This document shows, piece by piece, positions 1 through 12,295 of a stretch of DNA of 64,000 bases. The stretch is taken from NCBI GenBank assembly GCA_029204225.1, contig CM055101.1, positions 4,777,246 through 4,841,245 of the forward strand. Reading direction: 5' to 3'. The translations under genes and the position numbers were made by a program. A model generated the notes under the pieces. The model saw only the letters and a list, made by a program, of their open reading frames with translations. It made no database searches and had not been told where the DNA came from. How positions within the stretch are numbered: the stretch's first letter is position 1; every line of letters starts with the position of its first letter. The DNA comes from Diphasiastrum complanatum (taxonomy: Eukaryota > Streptophyta > Lycopodiopsida > Lycopodiales > Lycopodiaceae).

Positions 1-1236
1 TCCTAATGTTGCGGACCTGATAAAGAAAGAACTTCAGAGATTACTTGACGCCGATTTCATTTATGAGATCGAGCACACCGAATGGATTTCACCGATTGTT
101 ATTGTTCCTAAAAAGAATGGGAATTGCGCATCTGTGTGAATCTCAAAGCGCTGAACAAAGTGACGTAGAAGGATCACTTTTCGTTTTCTTTTACTGAAAG
201 CATTTTGGATCGCCTTGCTGGAGTGGAAGCTTATAGTTTTTTGGATGGATTTAGTGGTTACAACTAGGTTAAGATTGCACCTGCCGATCACCACAAACCG
301 CATTTGCAACAGAATGGGGCACTCTATGCTTACAAAGTAATGCCGTTTGGACTCTGTAATGCACCAAGTTTGTTCCAAAGAGTAATGCAATTTGCTTTTA
401 AAGATTATTTGTAGAAATTTCTTGAAATTTACTTGGATGACTTGGGAGTCCATAGTACAGATACAGACCACCTAGATCGATTGGAGAAAGTATTTGAAAG
501 ATGCCGAAAATATCAGATTTCTCTAAATCCAGAAAAATGTCAGATATGGGTTTCCCACGGAGTTGTGCTTGGACATGTGATATCAAGACATGGTATTGCC
601 ATAGATTATTCTAAGATCAAAGTTATTGTGGAATTGCCACCGCCAGCAACAATTCGTGGAGTTTACGTGTTTATGGGTCATGCAAACTACTATCAAATTT
701 TTATTGTCTTCTTTGCGGATTTAGCACGACCTATATACAAATTGACTATTGTTCCTATTTGGACAATAGAAGCGTTAGAAGCCTTTGAAAAGTTAAAAAA
801 AACATTAACTTCAGCACCAATACTACGTTTTTCAGATTGGATGATAGAGTTTCATGTTCATACGGATGCCTCAAAATACGCCATCGGATTAGTTTTGATG
901 CAGCCATGTGATTATAAGAAGGATTACCCTATACCATTTGCAAGCAGACAACTTACAGATCCGGAGAAGAATTATTTAACAACAAAACATGAGGCGTTAT
1001 CCATGATTTTTTTTGTTCGAAAATTTCGTCACTGCCTCATGGAAACGCACTTTGCATTTGATACGGATCATCAGCCGTTACTTTACTTGGTAAACAAGAC
1101 GTGCAATACTGGACGTATTGCAAGATGGTTATTGTTATTGACTGAATTTGACTTTCGAATTGTGGTTCGAAAGGGCAAGCAACATTATCTAGCCGATCAC
1201 GTTTCGCGAATTGAATCTGCACCAGTTAACACTTAA
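1..1236 (+). pseudogene. Ty3/gypsy reverse transcriptase and RNase H, decayed
   Basis: The first about 110 bases read as the start of an RT domain (..LLDADFIYEIEHTEWIS..). A frame change and stops follow near 130-420. The frame recovers at 433 and stays open to 1236. The catalytic box is visible as IYLDDLGVHS near 427-456, a YLDD form of YxDD. The RNase H part has TDASKYAIG (about 862-888), TTKHEALSM (980-1006), DTDHQPLLYL (1060-1089) and ADHVSR (1192-1209), so its acidic residues are in place. The family makes cDNA from retrotransposon RNA in cytoplasmic particles. In-frame stops replace residues at about 267 and 412. It is followed by integrase in the usual Ty3 order. Confidence 0.9.
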
Positions 1237-2562
1237 GTGCATGATGACCTGCCAAATGCTGCGTTGTTCTATGTTGAAGCAGTTCTGAGTGGGCAGTGGA
1301 TATTGTTGAGTACCTGATGCTAGGACAACCGAATGACTCCTTGACAAAAGTACAGAAAAGACAATTGATTCATAAGGCTCAACCTTATCAATTAGTTGCA
1401 AGACAATGGTATCGTCGTGGATCAGATAATATTTTACGAAGATGTGTTTTACCGCATGAAGTATCAGATTTAATCATGTTTTCACATGATGGCATGGGTA
1501 GAGGACACTTCTCTACAGATATTACTACTCGCAAACTTTTGCAATCATGTTGTTGGTGGCTTAGGCTTCATAAGGACACAAAAAAATTTATTCAAACATG
1601 TGATGTTTGCCAGCGAGCACGACGGAATACTAGACAACACTATGAACTCTTGCATCCGATTTTATCGCAAGCACCATTTTAAAAATGGGCACTGGATTAT
1701 GTTGGTCCTATTCACCCTGCCGCGCAAGGATCTCAGGCCCGATATATTATCGTAGCAACTGATTATATGACCAAGTGGGTTGAAGCCAAAGCTGTCAATG
1801 TTGCTGATGCAAAATCTATGGCCAAGTTTCTATATGAAAATATTATAATCAGATTTGGATGTCTGATCGAGATTGTCAGTGAACGGAGTACACACTTTGT
1901 TAATCAAACAATAATGTGTTTACTGGAAGATTTTTTTGTTATACACAGATTTAGTACTCCTTACTATCCTAGAGGGAATGGCCAAGCTGAATCTTCCAAT
2001 AAAATTCTCTGCACCATTATGACAAAGACAGTTGAAGTGAGTCGGTCTGATTGAAAACATAAACTGTATGCAGCATTATGGGTATTTAGAACCGCTTACA
2101 AAAATAGTACAAGTCAAACACCTTTTCAACTGGTTTATGGTCAAGATGTTGTCATGCCGATTGAATTTTTAATCTCATTCTTACACATAGCAGCAACAGA
2201 ACGATTAAATGATGATAAGTCCTTACAACTCCGTCATGAAGCATTGCACAAATTATGTGAAATCCGATTGATGGCAGTTCATGCCTTAGCAGCAGAGAAA
2301 TCCCACCGCAAGGCATGGCATGATCGTCGATTGCACAAAAAAAATCTGAAAGTAGGAGATCTTGCATTGATTTACAAAACCAAGCTGATCAAGAGAAAGT
2401 TGAAGTTTACCGGCAAAGGCCTGTATAAAGTGAAGGAAATCCTAAACTATGGCGCAGTAATTCTTGAGCACTTGGATGGAAAACGATTTGATACTCCGAT
2501 GAATGGCAGCCGATTACGCAAGTTTTGGCAGCTTGCTCCACGAGTTCAACAAGTCCGATCTC
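1237..2562 (+). pseudogene. Ty3/gypsy integrase, decayed, with mutated catalytic Asp
   Basis: The zinc-binding part (His, GHFSTD, then CDVCQRARR) is at about 1480-1640 in the frame open from 1296. The core follows after a frame change near 1683, with LDYVGPIHPA and then TDYMTKWVEAKAV. The second catalytic position reads SERSTHF, where the sister copy at 18.8-20.2 kb has SDRGTHF, so an Asp to Glu change has hit the DDE triad. The Glu in GNGQAESSNK is present. A TGA breaks the frame at about 2052. The C-terminal domain (VGDLALIYKTKL, then NGSRLRKFWQ) ends near 2530. Integrase inserts the cDNA into the host chromosome. No chromodomain is seen, which fits Tat/Athila rather than chromoviruses. Confidence 0.88.
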
Positions 2563-3360
2563 AATGGTTTTTTTATTTTTTTTGTTTTTCAATTTTTTTG
2601 TTTTCAGTATTAAAATTGCTGAGTTTTTTTTTTAAAAAAGACAGTAAAAAAAAAAAAAACAAACAAACATTGAGCAAAGACTGATGAGCAAAAGTTTGAA
2701 AGTCATCAACATGAGAAAATGAAGAACAATATTTTTTGATAAAAAATGACTTAGAAAATCACTGTTTTGGTCAGATTTGGCCTATACAGTACCAGAAACC
2801 TTTGTTGAGCTCTCAGACTGTACATCCACTCTAGATTTATCTAATTTGAGGTGGGCGAAGGTTTCTATCAAGAAAACCCTAGTTTTTTAGTCAGACAAAG
2901 GATCAGTGATATGCCATTTTGAGAACCTTCGCCGACCATCTTAACCTCGTTATGAACCTTCATCGACCTGCTAGATGATCTTAAAATGTCCAAATTAGGT
3001 TGTCCATAGGTTCAGATATGGGAAAAATACATTTATGACAATACTTGGGCAAAGGTTCATCCTTCGCCAGACCTGAAAAATGTTCGCCTGATAGGTTCAG
3101 ATTCCCAGAAACCTTTGCCGAGATTTTTAAAGATTTTTTTACAGTACTGTACATGCCTACAAATTTTGGCTCAAAACTTATCAGCCAAACTAGTATTCAG
3201 TGTAATGGACCCACCAAATTCACCTATAAGGTGGCTGAATTCGATTCATTCCTCACTTGTGCTAGCGAAGCTCTTGCGAATTTTTTCCGTGACCAAAGCT
3301 TTCTAAACTTCCTGTTTGCTTTCTGATACACTTTCACGCGTCTTACGTTATATTTTTGTT
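2563..3360 (+). repeat. Non-coding spacer between pol and aORF, rich in CCTTCG/CGAAGG motifs
   Basis: After integrase there is a T/A-rich stretch (2568-2665). A spacer follows in which AACCTTCGCC-like decamers recur in both orientations, for example near 2867, 2926, 2961, 3052, 3060 and 3110 (some as CCTTTG or CCTTCA). The stretch 2700-3255 is present reverse-complemented at 18120-18680 in Tat-2. The same motif fills the Tat-2 leader (17200-17720). I see no convincing ORF here; the short plus-strand ORF at 3045-3326 overlaps the motif array and is not supported by the sister copy. Confidence 0.6.
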
Positions 3361-3364
3361 CACC

Positions 3365-6297
3365 GTGTCTTCTACCGATACTTCCTAGTCTCCATGCTAT
3401 ACTATCCATCGTGATGTCCCATCTACAACGGACATCGTGATTCTTCCTAGCACAAGCATGGTCACTCAGTGGATGACTCTTGCGGAGCCTGTGCTCATGG
3501 CAATGGGTATTCATGAGAGAGCCTTTTCTGGCAAGATCAATATGGAATTCATCACTCTTGCTTTCAGTACGTGGAAGGAAGAGAAATCTAAATTCTATAT
3601 CACTTACCAGGGAGCCACACACAAGGTGCGCGTCACTGAGGCCGCCCTTGCAGCCATAGGTATAGCATCCAGTACACAGGCCTCACCCAATCACAAGCAG
3701 GCCAAATAGGCCATCAAGCCATACATTGACCTCACCAACGATCCGCACTGGACCAATGACGGATACCTACTAGAAGCCATCATTGAGCCTTCAATACACG
3801 CTGCTGTCCAGCTACTGAACAACTTCCTGATGGTTGGGGACCTCAGGAAAGACTGCATCACGTCACAAATCCTCCATAGGATAGTGGAGTCCCACACCAA
3901 ATTGGCTAAAGCCCCTCTTGAACCATATAATTGGTTCAAGACTGTTTCTGGTGAGCTCAAACGAGCTATTAAGGGCAATACTAAGTAGCAATTCACTGCT
4001 GGCTCTTTATTGTCCCTTCTAGTCGTCTCTCACCTAAAAAACAAAATCCATGGCTTCCACCTAGATTCTATGCTTTCGGTCTACGAAGAAGCACCGGCCG
4101 AGTCGTCTCACCAGGCCTCGAGTTCTCATAGTCGTCATTGTCCACATAGCGAGATCGTCATTCTTGACTCGCCTTTCTCGTCACGACGTCGCACTAGGCA
4201 TACCTCGTCAGCTGCGCTTCCACCCCCTGTTGCTGTTTGCACTGAACTTCCCATTTCCCCAGTCTTTGATGCTTCCCTCGCCTCTACTTCCAATATCGGA
4301 CAGTCTGTGACCATTGGGCCTACCATTCCCATTACAACTGCCCAGGCCGCCTCAACCCCACACACTGAAGCCACTTCACCAAACACACAGTTTTTTATGG
4401 ATATGTTTGATGATTCTGATCCCCTTGGGGCCGTCGCAATATTTGAAATGCCCCAGAGCCCTTCGCACTTTGAACTCCAATCCCCTGGAAGAGGATTTGG
4501 TCATATCCATGAATCTACTGTCAGTGTTGAAAATGTCAGCCAACAACCTCATATGGAAGATAGCCCAACCGTACTTCGGGTCGACAAAGCTGTGAAATCA
4601 CCGAAACAGTTCAACGCCACAGTGCCTGAGGGTTTCGAGGAGGAAGACATTTTCTAAGAAGAAGAACTACTGGCACCTATTTCACGCCAACCAAGGATAG
4701 TACCATCAGGTCCTGCTGTTGTTGCTGCCTCCATGACCGTCGATTCTGGTGATGCTCTCGGTTTGGTCTCAAGCCTTGCGCAAGTGATCCAGTCTATGCT
4801 GGATAAGAAGAAGGAAATGGAGCAGAGAATTTCCGATATGGGCTCCGAAAATACTATGATCAGCCAGAAGATTGTCCAGCTGGATCGAGAGTTAAAGATT
4901 GCCAAACAGCATGAAGACAAGGCTGAAGCCGAAAAGAAGTTGGCCCAGCAACAAGCTGATCGCTTGGAAGAATACATCAACTCCCTACAAAACGCCTTGA
5001 CAACCGCATAGGATCAGGTGGATAAGGTTGTGCAGGATGCAAAACAACAAGTGCAACTGCTGAAGAGTCAATTGTAGATGGCCGAACAGGATCACACGTG
5101 GCTTCAAGGTGAACTGGATGCGACCACCCTTGAGCGTGATGCGTATCTTCAACCACAAATACCAGATCATCCGGTCACACCGACGGAGATCACGTATTTG
5201 TTTAAGAAAGTGGAAACATACAAAGTGGCCCTTCAGGAATTCCAAGGCCACTTTGACAGATTCAAAGGAATAGTTTCAACCGAGTTGGCAAAGGCTAAAG
5301 AGACCATCACCACCTATGAAAAAGCAGCCGCTCAAGTGTTGGAAGCCGGACGACAAATCCTCGTACCGGTCATGCCGCAATTCTCCCCTCCGTGCCAAGA
5401 AGCTGTACCAATGGATACAGAGGTAGATTCGAGCATGGACCAGGGGGGAGCTCTAGATATAGCAGACCAACCACCAATCTTACCGGAAGTACAAGCATGT
5501 CCATCCTCATCTAGAACCACACCTCTATTCAGAAGGCCCATCGGCATTGAGGACCAGATCCAGACCTTCTTAAAGCAACATCTGCACGAGTCCTCCCGTG
5601 GTGGATGAGTTCTGAAGTTTAAGACCTCTGAGATAGAGGCCGACAAAGAATTGGACAAAATACTTGCATTGGGAGAGCAGCCGACATGGAGAATCGCTGT
5701 TTTTGAGAAAACTCCTGGAATCAATTAGGAGTTACATTGCTAGCCCTTGCCAATTGCGGGTCGATCCTTATTATGTGCCAATGCCGCGACAGAATAAATG
5801 AAAAGATTTGGGATTGGCTATGGACAAGATCACCATCCATACGCCCAATTGGCCAATCATACATCAGCCCTACAACTGGACAATCTCAGTGGATTTCCAC
5901 CGAGCCTTACAAGCCTATCAGAGAGAGTATGTCCACTCTCCAGATCCAACGATGCTACAATCGACAATGTTTGCTAAAGATCTAACTTTACTGGCGTCAA
6001 TGGCAACCAGATGGGATGATTGCCTCACTCCTCTGGCATTCAATCCAAATAAGTTGATGGCCTCAGAGCAAATCAAAGATCAGCTGTCGGTTGCTCGTTT
6101 ATACTTTCATGCAGCAATGATGGGAGGCTCCTGTGAATCATGCTTCACATCATGGACAACCTCAAAGTAGATTGTTGGAGCCCACCATTGTTTTCTGCCT
6201 CACAACTTGGATTTTAATATTGTTCGCCTCGACTTTATGGAGAAGGTGCAGTACCATTTAATCAAGATTCGACGCGAGGCCAATAAAAGTCCACAAT
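3365..6297 (+). pseudogene. Extra ORF (aORF) of Tat-1: large coiled-coil protein, lightly broken
   Basis: Copy 2 starts at ATG 20215; the matching codon here is GTG at 3365. The read-through product would be near 970 residues. (1) N-terminal domain, about 3437-4060, with NMEFITLAFSTWKEEKSKFY and KPYIDLTNDPHWTNDGYLLE. (2) Ser/Pro/Thr-rich linker, about 4080-4640. (3) Long coiled coil, about 4770-5340 (MLDKKKEMEQRISDMGSEN and similar heptad-rich sequence). (4) Acidic/Pro-rich hinge, about 5380-5540. (5) C-terminal domain, about 5620-6297, with WDDCLTPLAFNPNK and FLPHNLDFN. In-frame stops lie at about 3390, 3707, 3986, 4656, 5009, 5075 and 5606, with a frame change near 5720-5800. I do not recognise a catalytic motif, transmembrane segment or signal peptide, so an Env role is not supported. 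A structural or Gag-accessory role is only inference. Confidence 0.7.
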
Positions 6298-6646
6298 AAC
6301 TTCATATTGCAGGTGTTGTGGGAACGCCACCAGTTTTGGTGGGGGATACTGTTGGAGGATTTGCGGATCCCAAGGCAACTCTAACCCTAGTTAATAAGTG
6401 AGAGGGATTTGGCACCCTACGTGTGTAAGTCCAACCCGATGATCACATAGCTATTTGATTGATTAGTTACAAGTCAATAAAAGGACATTAGGCCTTTTTG
6501 CGAGACTTTTAATTTTGCAGGGCCTAAATGTCAAGTTACTAAATAAAGTTGGGTTTCCGTCCAATTTTGATGGTTCCCACACTTTTTTTTAAATTTGAAT
6601 AATTAGGGAGGTAGAAATGGACCAATAGGATTCAGAGGCCAGGGTC

Positions 6647-7294
6647 TGTGAAAATTGTCAACATTTCCTAGCTAGTTTGAGGCCTAAATTGGCATTTTTT
6701 GTACATAGTTTTGGATCTAACCTTTCACACGTGTGAAAGAGACCTAGATACTTTTATTCTAGTATATATTTCATGTTGAAGAAGTCTCAAACTTCGGGAC
6801 CTTCTAAATGACACTAAAATCATGTTATTTGGACATATAGGCCAAAATTGGCTATTTTAGGTTACTGGTGTCCTAAAATTGGGTCCTAAGTTCTAGAGAG
6901 AGGAGAGAGAGTCATCTCTCTCACCTATATTAGGCTGAAATTCGTGGAGAACAGGTTGGAGAAACCTTTTGTATGCTTCATTGAGATCAATAGATCATTG
7001 TTTCTTCCTCCATTGAGAGCATTGTTGTGTGTATTGTCTTCAAGCTATTGTGTATGATCTTAGGTGCTTTCCAAAAGTGGTAGGCTGATGTATTATGGAC
7101 TGTATAATGCTATTTTGGGCCGCACTTGATGTTTATGGAAGTTTCCATTTGTGATAAATGCTTTTTGATCAAGTTCTTTGCATTCTAGGTAGCATAGAAT
7201 GTGTTGCCAATTCCTAGCTTATGTAGTTTGGAGTGCAAGCATTCAAGCCAATGATCTTGGAGTTTAGATCCACTTAGGATCTGTATTTTTCACA
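6647..7294. mobile_element. Solo LTR nested in the Tat-1 3' LTR
   Basis: The 648-bp insert starts TGTGAAAA and ends TTTTCACA, a perfect 8-bp terminal inverted repeat with TG..CA ends. It is flanked by a perfect 5-bp target duplication GGGTC (6642-6646 and 7295-7299). The uninterrupted site is seen in the sister LTRs near 16281 and 22799. There is no coding sequence and no second LTR, so it is best read as a solo LTR left by LTR-LTR recombination. It contains AACCTTTCACACGTGTGAAAGA, an inverted repeat around CACACGTGTG near 6725-6740. The parent family is not represented elsewhere in the window. Confidence 0.85.
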
Positions 7295-7310
7295 GGGTCC
7301 TCCTCTCTAT

Positions 7311-7319
7311 TATAAAAAT
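7311..7319 (+). promoter_or_regulatory. TATA box of the Tat LTR (copy 1)
   Basis: TATAAAAAT lies in the conserved CTCTCTAxTATAAAAA context also present at 16297-16305 and 22816-22824. The solo LTR inserted only about 16 bp upstream, cutting the box off from the original U3. Confidence 0.55.
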
Positions 7320-7757
7320 GGGACCAACTTGAGTTGCTCCTCGTGTTCATTTCCTCATTTCAATTGGTTCCCTTCAGAAATGGATTGATGAATGTCCTTG
7401 CTCTTCTTCTTTCCTTCTCTATCTCTCTATCTCTCATGCTTTCTTGGTTTTTGCTAATTGTTGGATCTGAATGTTATTGGGATTGTATGTTATTATACTT
7501 TTTATGAGAGAGAAAGGGAGAGAGAGAAAGAGTAAGCCATCTTCATTGTGGATCGTAGGGTTAATGGTTGTAGTGTTAATGGATTGTAGGGTTAATGGTT
7601 GTTAGAGTTAGATGTGAATTCTCCATTCATGTTGAAATCTGAACTATACTACCGCTCTCATGGGAACGAACCTACGCGTGACAACTAACTCAGTCTCTTT
7701 GATACTAGATTGACTAGATCTTGGATTCAGATTAGGCAAGGAAAGAAACCCACTACA

Positions 7758-7862
7758 GGAACCACCTTGTTTCTAAGACTAATAGCTCCTTTTGGGTCTT
7801 CAAAGCTTACATTGGATATTCTAATGCATTGATAAGCTTATATGTACTAGAAGTACATGACA
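7758..7862 (-). repeat. Chromovirus LTR start, minus strand, truncated by Tat-1
   Basis: Read on the minus strand from 7862 it starts TGTCATGTAC, preceded by a polypurine tract like that at 30735-30746 and the block TTTTTTAGGACAAAAATG. This is the same LTR family as 30747-31265. Only about 105 bp remain before the Tat-1 LTR. Confidence 0.75.
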
Positions 7863-8730
7863 CTGCCCCTACTTAAACATTTTTGTCCTAAAAAATGAAG
7901 ACGCTTGTTTGATGAATTTAAATGCTCCATTTAAGTAGTCCTGAAGAAGATGTCATGTCCAGCAATTTGCTCCATAGTTGTAGATCCAAGGCTGTTTGAA
8001 TTGAACCCCTCGAATAGCTTTAGTCTACAACTTGCTTTTCCATTAGGGAGAAAAGATGGCCAAAGAAGAGACGGATGAATCACCATATTGTTTTTTGACA
8101 ACAAATATCCATGTCCTCTTTTGTCTGCTTCTTCGGCATCATGACAAATTGGATGATCTAGTTGTTCAATCCAAATGCTTCATGATAACCATTAGTCTTG
8201 CATTTGAATTGTTAAGATCCCACATGAAGGAATCATTGTCATGATCAATTCCCAATGTAGGAACTAATATGCTTCGATTGATCATCTCTGAAAATAACAA
8301 ATGATATTTTGAATGGACATTTATTTCCAAGAATATCGAGTGAATGAGATGCTTGCAAAAAGTGACGATATCTTTTTCACTCAAAGTCTCTACGAAAAAT
8401 CGTTCGTATACATCATCATGTTGTAAAATATTGATATCTCCAATATTTTGAACCACAAACTAGAAACTTTGATATAATGAATTTTTGATTTGTTGTCCCA
8501 TCTCAGTGGTGGGACATTTTCCAGCTTTTTCCTCAATAATATCATCACATTCCACACTGTACTTTGTATTGAATGTAAAACATTCATAGACATAAGTTCC
8601 ATCATTGTCTATCGATGTCATTTTATTAGAAGTCTCAAACAAAGTTAACAAGTCTTTTGTTTGAATGTGATGTTGGGGTCCAATCGCAAGGAAAACATAG
8701 TCCTTGAGTAAACTGCCTCATTGACAACTG
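7863..8730 (-). pseudogene. Unidentified minus-strand coding remnant next to the chromovirus LTR
   Basis: The first 45 bases (minus-strand polypurine tract and upstream block) match the chromovirus 3' end. Further in, the minus strand has two fairly continuous open stretches, 8651-8460 and 8456-8166, separated by a single stop. The first contains DNDGTYVYECFTFN and the second HDDVYERFFVETLSEKDIV. The composition looks protein-like, yet I recognise neither the chromodomain that should lie here nor any other family. It could be a captured host gene fragment or a divergent retroelement ORF. The plus-strand ORF at 8056-8244 is probably a shadow. Confidence 0.3.
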
Positions 8731-9530
8731 CATCGTCTAAATTAGCCTTTTTGTACTACTCAATTGAAGATCAATATTCAAAACAAAAACATTGCCCTTA
8801 TAATTTTTTCTCCACATTGTCTTTGTTATCCTCAGCTGATTTTTGGTGTCCTTGCATTGACATTGTACTCGCATTTGGAATTTTCATGTTGATGTTTCCA
8901 ATCATGTGTACACCATATTATTGAAGAAACATTGAGTTTCCACTTTAAAGCCTTATAAATTTTCTTTGTATTTTAGACTGCTGTATATTTTAACTAGTTT
9001 TTGCGCAGTTTGCATATTTGAACTGTTTGTTGCACAATTCGCATTTTTTGCATTTTTTGCATCTTTCGTATTTTGGATAAAAGGCGACAGTAGGTCTAAA
9101 ATGACCCAAGATTTTGTTTTAGCCAACCTTCAGCTTTTTCACCACATACCTAGAAGGCCGACACTTCAGGTTAGGCGACACTCCAAGGCGAGGACAAACT
9201 ATCGGTTTAGGCGTGAAGTTTTTCAAATTACCATGATCCACCGCCGCCATGCAACGTCAACACAAATTTACTTAAACAGATGCTTAGCTTAAATTTAGCT
9301 AATCAATCTTGTAATCTAATCCAATATAATATATGTATTGGATAAGAGATATATAGACATATACACACACGTAGAGAATCCTGAATGCAACACTTAGTGA
9401 GGTGCGTATCAAGGAAGAAAAGATAGTTCTAGCAGTAGCTAGTTCCATGCCTGAGAAGAGAATACCTCTCTCACATCGATGTGCTGATCTGGGAAACAGA
9501 CAATGCTCAGGAAAGAACTTCAATGTACGC
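8731..9530. other. Stretch with no recognisable gene
   Basis: It is AT-rich with a run of TTTTGCA-type repeats near 9000-9070. An ORF at 8966-9292 is hydrophobic and low in complexity at its start and resembles nothing I know. I cannot place an element boundary here. Confidence 0.4.
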
Positions 9531-9865
9531 TGAATTCTGATAATACAGACGAGTACATCCTTTTCTGCTCAATGTGTAATCTATAAATGTTGTGGTGCTT
9601 GTTCAATTTCATCAGTAGATATATTTTCGTTGTCATTAAGACATTATCTATTGTTCACAAATTTATCACCAGATTAGCAGTAGCTATCTGCTTGTTCGGA
9701 GGATGAATGAATGCGGCTTGAGACAATAGCCTTAACCGATAGATCGGGTCCATTTGAGCTCCAACCGAAATCAATCAGAGCCCACGATATTGCCAACAAT
9801 GGTCACAGAGCAACCTGATTGCTCGGCCTAGTCGACGCTTCACAGAGCCATCCAGGATTCCAACA
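9531..9865 (+). repeat. Probable 5' LTR (3' part) of a copia element
   Basis: This lies directly upstream of a copia primer-binding site. It ends GGATTCCAACA, a CA end one base before the site. The LTR start was not found, so the left coordinate is arbitrary. Confidence 0.45.
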
Positions 9866-9866
9866 G

Positions 9867-9879
9867 TGGTATCAGAGCC
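9867..9879 (+). promoter_or_regulatory. Primer-binding site (initiator tRNA-Met) of a copia remnant
   Basis: TGGTATCAGAGCC is complementary to the 3' end of plant initiator tRNA-Met, the usual copia primer. It lies 46 bp upstream of the gag ATG at 9913. Confidence 0.8.
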
Positions 9880-9912
9880 TTAAGACTTAATCAGAGCCTC
9901 GTCACTGAGACT

Positions 9913-10680
9913 ATGGCTTCATTTACAGCATCCAATCAAAGATATGCACAATATTGAAGCACACGGATCAAACTTTTTTGCTTGGACATTGAAGACATTA
10001 CTAATTCTAAGAGGAGAAGCGTTATGGGTGGATGGCATCAAAGAGATGCCAGCCAGCATAGACAAAGATCTTTAGGAGTGGAAAGAGAAGAATGAAAAAG
10101 CAGTAGCTGTCATCTCATCTTCCATCGAAGACAACATTACCCTTGACTTCGCATCAATTTCTAATGCTAGAGAGATGTGGGATACACTCATCAGCAGATT
10201 TTAGACCAAGTCACAAAATCAGATAATGCATCTAGAAGATCAGCTTACCTACCTAAGATGGGAATGTAAAGATCTCACCAGCTTCGTCAGGAAGATGAAG
10301 AACTCGTTCTTATCGCTACACAACGCTGGAGCAAAACACGCAGTCTCGCAAGAAAAGCAGCTCAGTTACCTGCTACACTCCTTACCACGATCGTTCCAGA
10401 CAACTTGGACATTGCTGGCTAAAGACCCTACTATGTCCTTCGACAAGGCAGTCATTGACATCAAGGAAGAAGTTGAAGCTAGAGAGCACTACGATGACAA
10501 GAACGAGTCTGATCAAGCTCTCTACAGCAACAGAGACTAGTCAAAGAAGAAGGCTCAACCTAAGAGAGAGTTGACAAGGAGATCAGATCACAACTAGCAG
10601 AAGCATAAAACTCAAGAAGGTAGATCGAAAGGAAGGAACAGGCAGCAAGGCAATGACAAGAAGACATGCGACAGATGTAT
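9913..10680 (+). pseudogene. Copia gag (UBN2-type), decayed and truncated
   Basis: The start is ATGGCTTCATTT at 9913. A frame change near 9950 and stops at about 10074 and 10204 break it; the frame is then open from 10226 to 10540. The open part holds QLTYLRWECKDLTSFVRKMK and LLHSLPRSFQTTWTLL, the pattern of the UBN2 gag domain of plant copia elements. A basic stretch follows and the reading ends inside a zinc knuckle (KKTCDRC at about 10655-10675), where the match stops abruptly. Gag forms the particle and binds RNA. Protease, integrase and RT are absent, so this is the 5' stump of an element. Confidence 0.75.
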
Positions 10681-12055
<1,375 letters not shown>

Positions 12056-12073
12056 CGCTTACACATCTTCTGA

Positions 12074-12295
12074 GAAAGGATAAGTTTGAATGAAATGAAG
12101 GAACTCATATGGCTTTTGAAGCTCTTAAGGAATTGTTGGTAACGGCTCCTTTACTAGTGCAACCCAACTTTAACTTGCCCTTCATGGTTACAATGGATGC
12201 CAATGGTACAAAGCTGGGAGCTATTTTGAGTCAATCAGATGGAGTCATTGCCTATGAAAGTAGGAAACGCACTAACAAGGAAGCATCATATCCTA
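12074..12295 (+). pseudogene. Chromovirus RT end and RNase H start, split by copia A
   Basis: It reads DKFE, a stop, then MAFEALKELLVTAPLLVQ, and on to TMDANGTKLGAILSQ, the RT/RNase H junction of Ty3/gypsy elements with the first catalytic Asp as DAN. It breaks at TCCTA (12291-12295), the target site of copia A, and resumes at 29926. On the other side integrase zinc-finger sequence follows at once. Most of RNase H was therefore already deleted before copia A arrived. Confidence 0.82.

Larger units (their letters stand above)
1..7757 (+). mobile_element. Ty3/gypsy Tat/Athila-like retrotransposon, copy 1 (Tat-1), left end outside window
   Basis: The visible order is RT, RNase H, integrase, a non-coding spacer, a large extra ORF, and a 3' LTR at 6350-7757. 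An extra ORF between pol and the 3' LTR is typical of the Tat/Athila branch of plant Ty3/gypsy elements. The sister copy at 15994-23270 carries the TGGCGCCGTTGCC-type primer site common in that branch. Because the 5' LTR is outside the window, neither target duplication nor LTR divergence can be measured. The element lies in the LTR of an inverted chromovirus: the base after 7757 continues a sequence found, reverse-complemented, near 30840-30860. Pol carries many stops and frame changes, so the copy is dead. The extra ORF is less damaged than pol. Confidence 0.85.
6350..7757 (+). repeat. 3' LTR of Tat-1, interrupted by a solo LTR
   Basis: It begins TGTTGGAGGATT and ends ACCCACTACA, like the LTRs at 15994-16751 and 22595-23270. 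The length is 1408 bp. Removing the 648-bp insert and its 5-bp duplication leaves 755 bp, matching the 758-bp LTR of Tat-2. A TATAAAAAT box lies at 7311-7319. The end of the LTR carries the shared CGCGTGACAAC and GATTGACTAGATC blocks. Confidence 0.88.

Noticed and set aside
3365-6297. Classical retroviral-type env gene
   Set aside because: No signal peptide, transmembrane helix or cleavage-site pattern is visible; the protein is dominated by coiled coil.
9867-9879. tRNA gene suggested by the tRNA-Met match
   Set aside because: Only the short primer-binding site is present, without a cloverleaf sequence.
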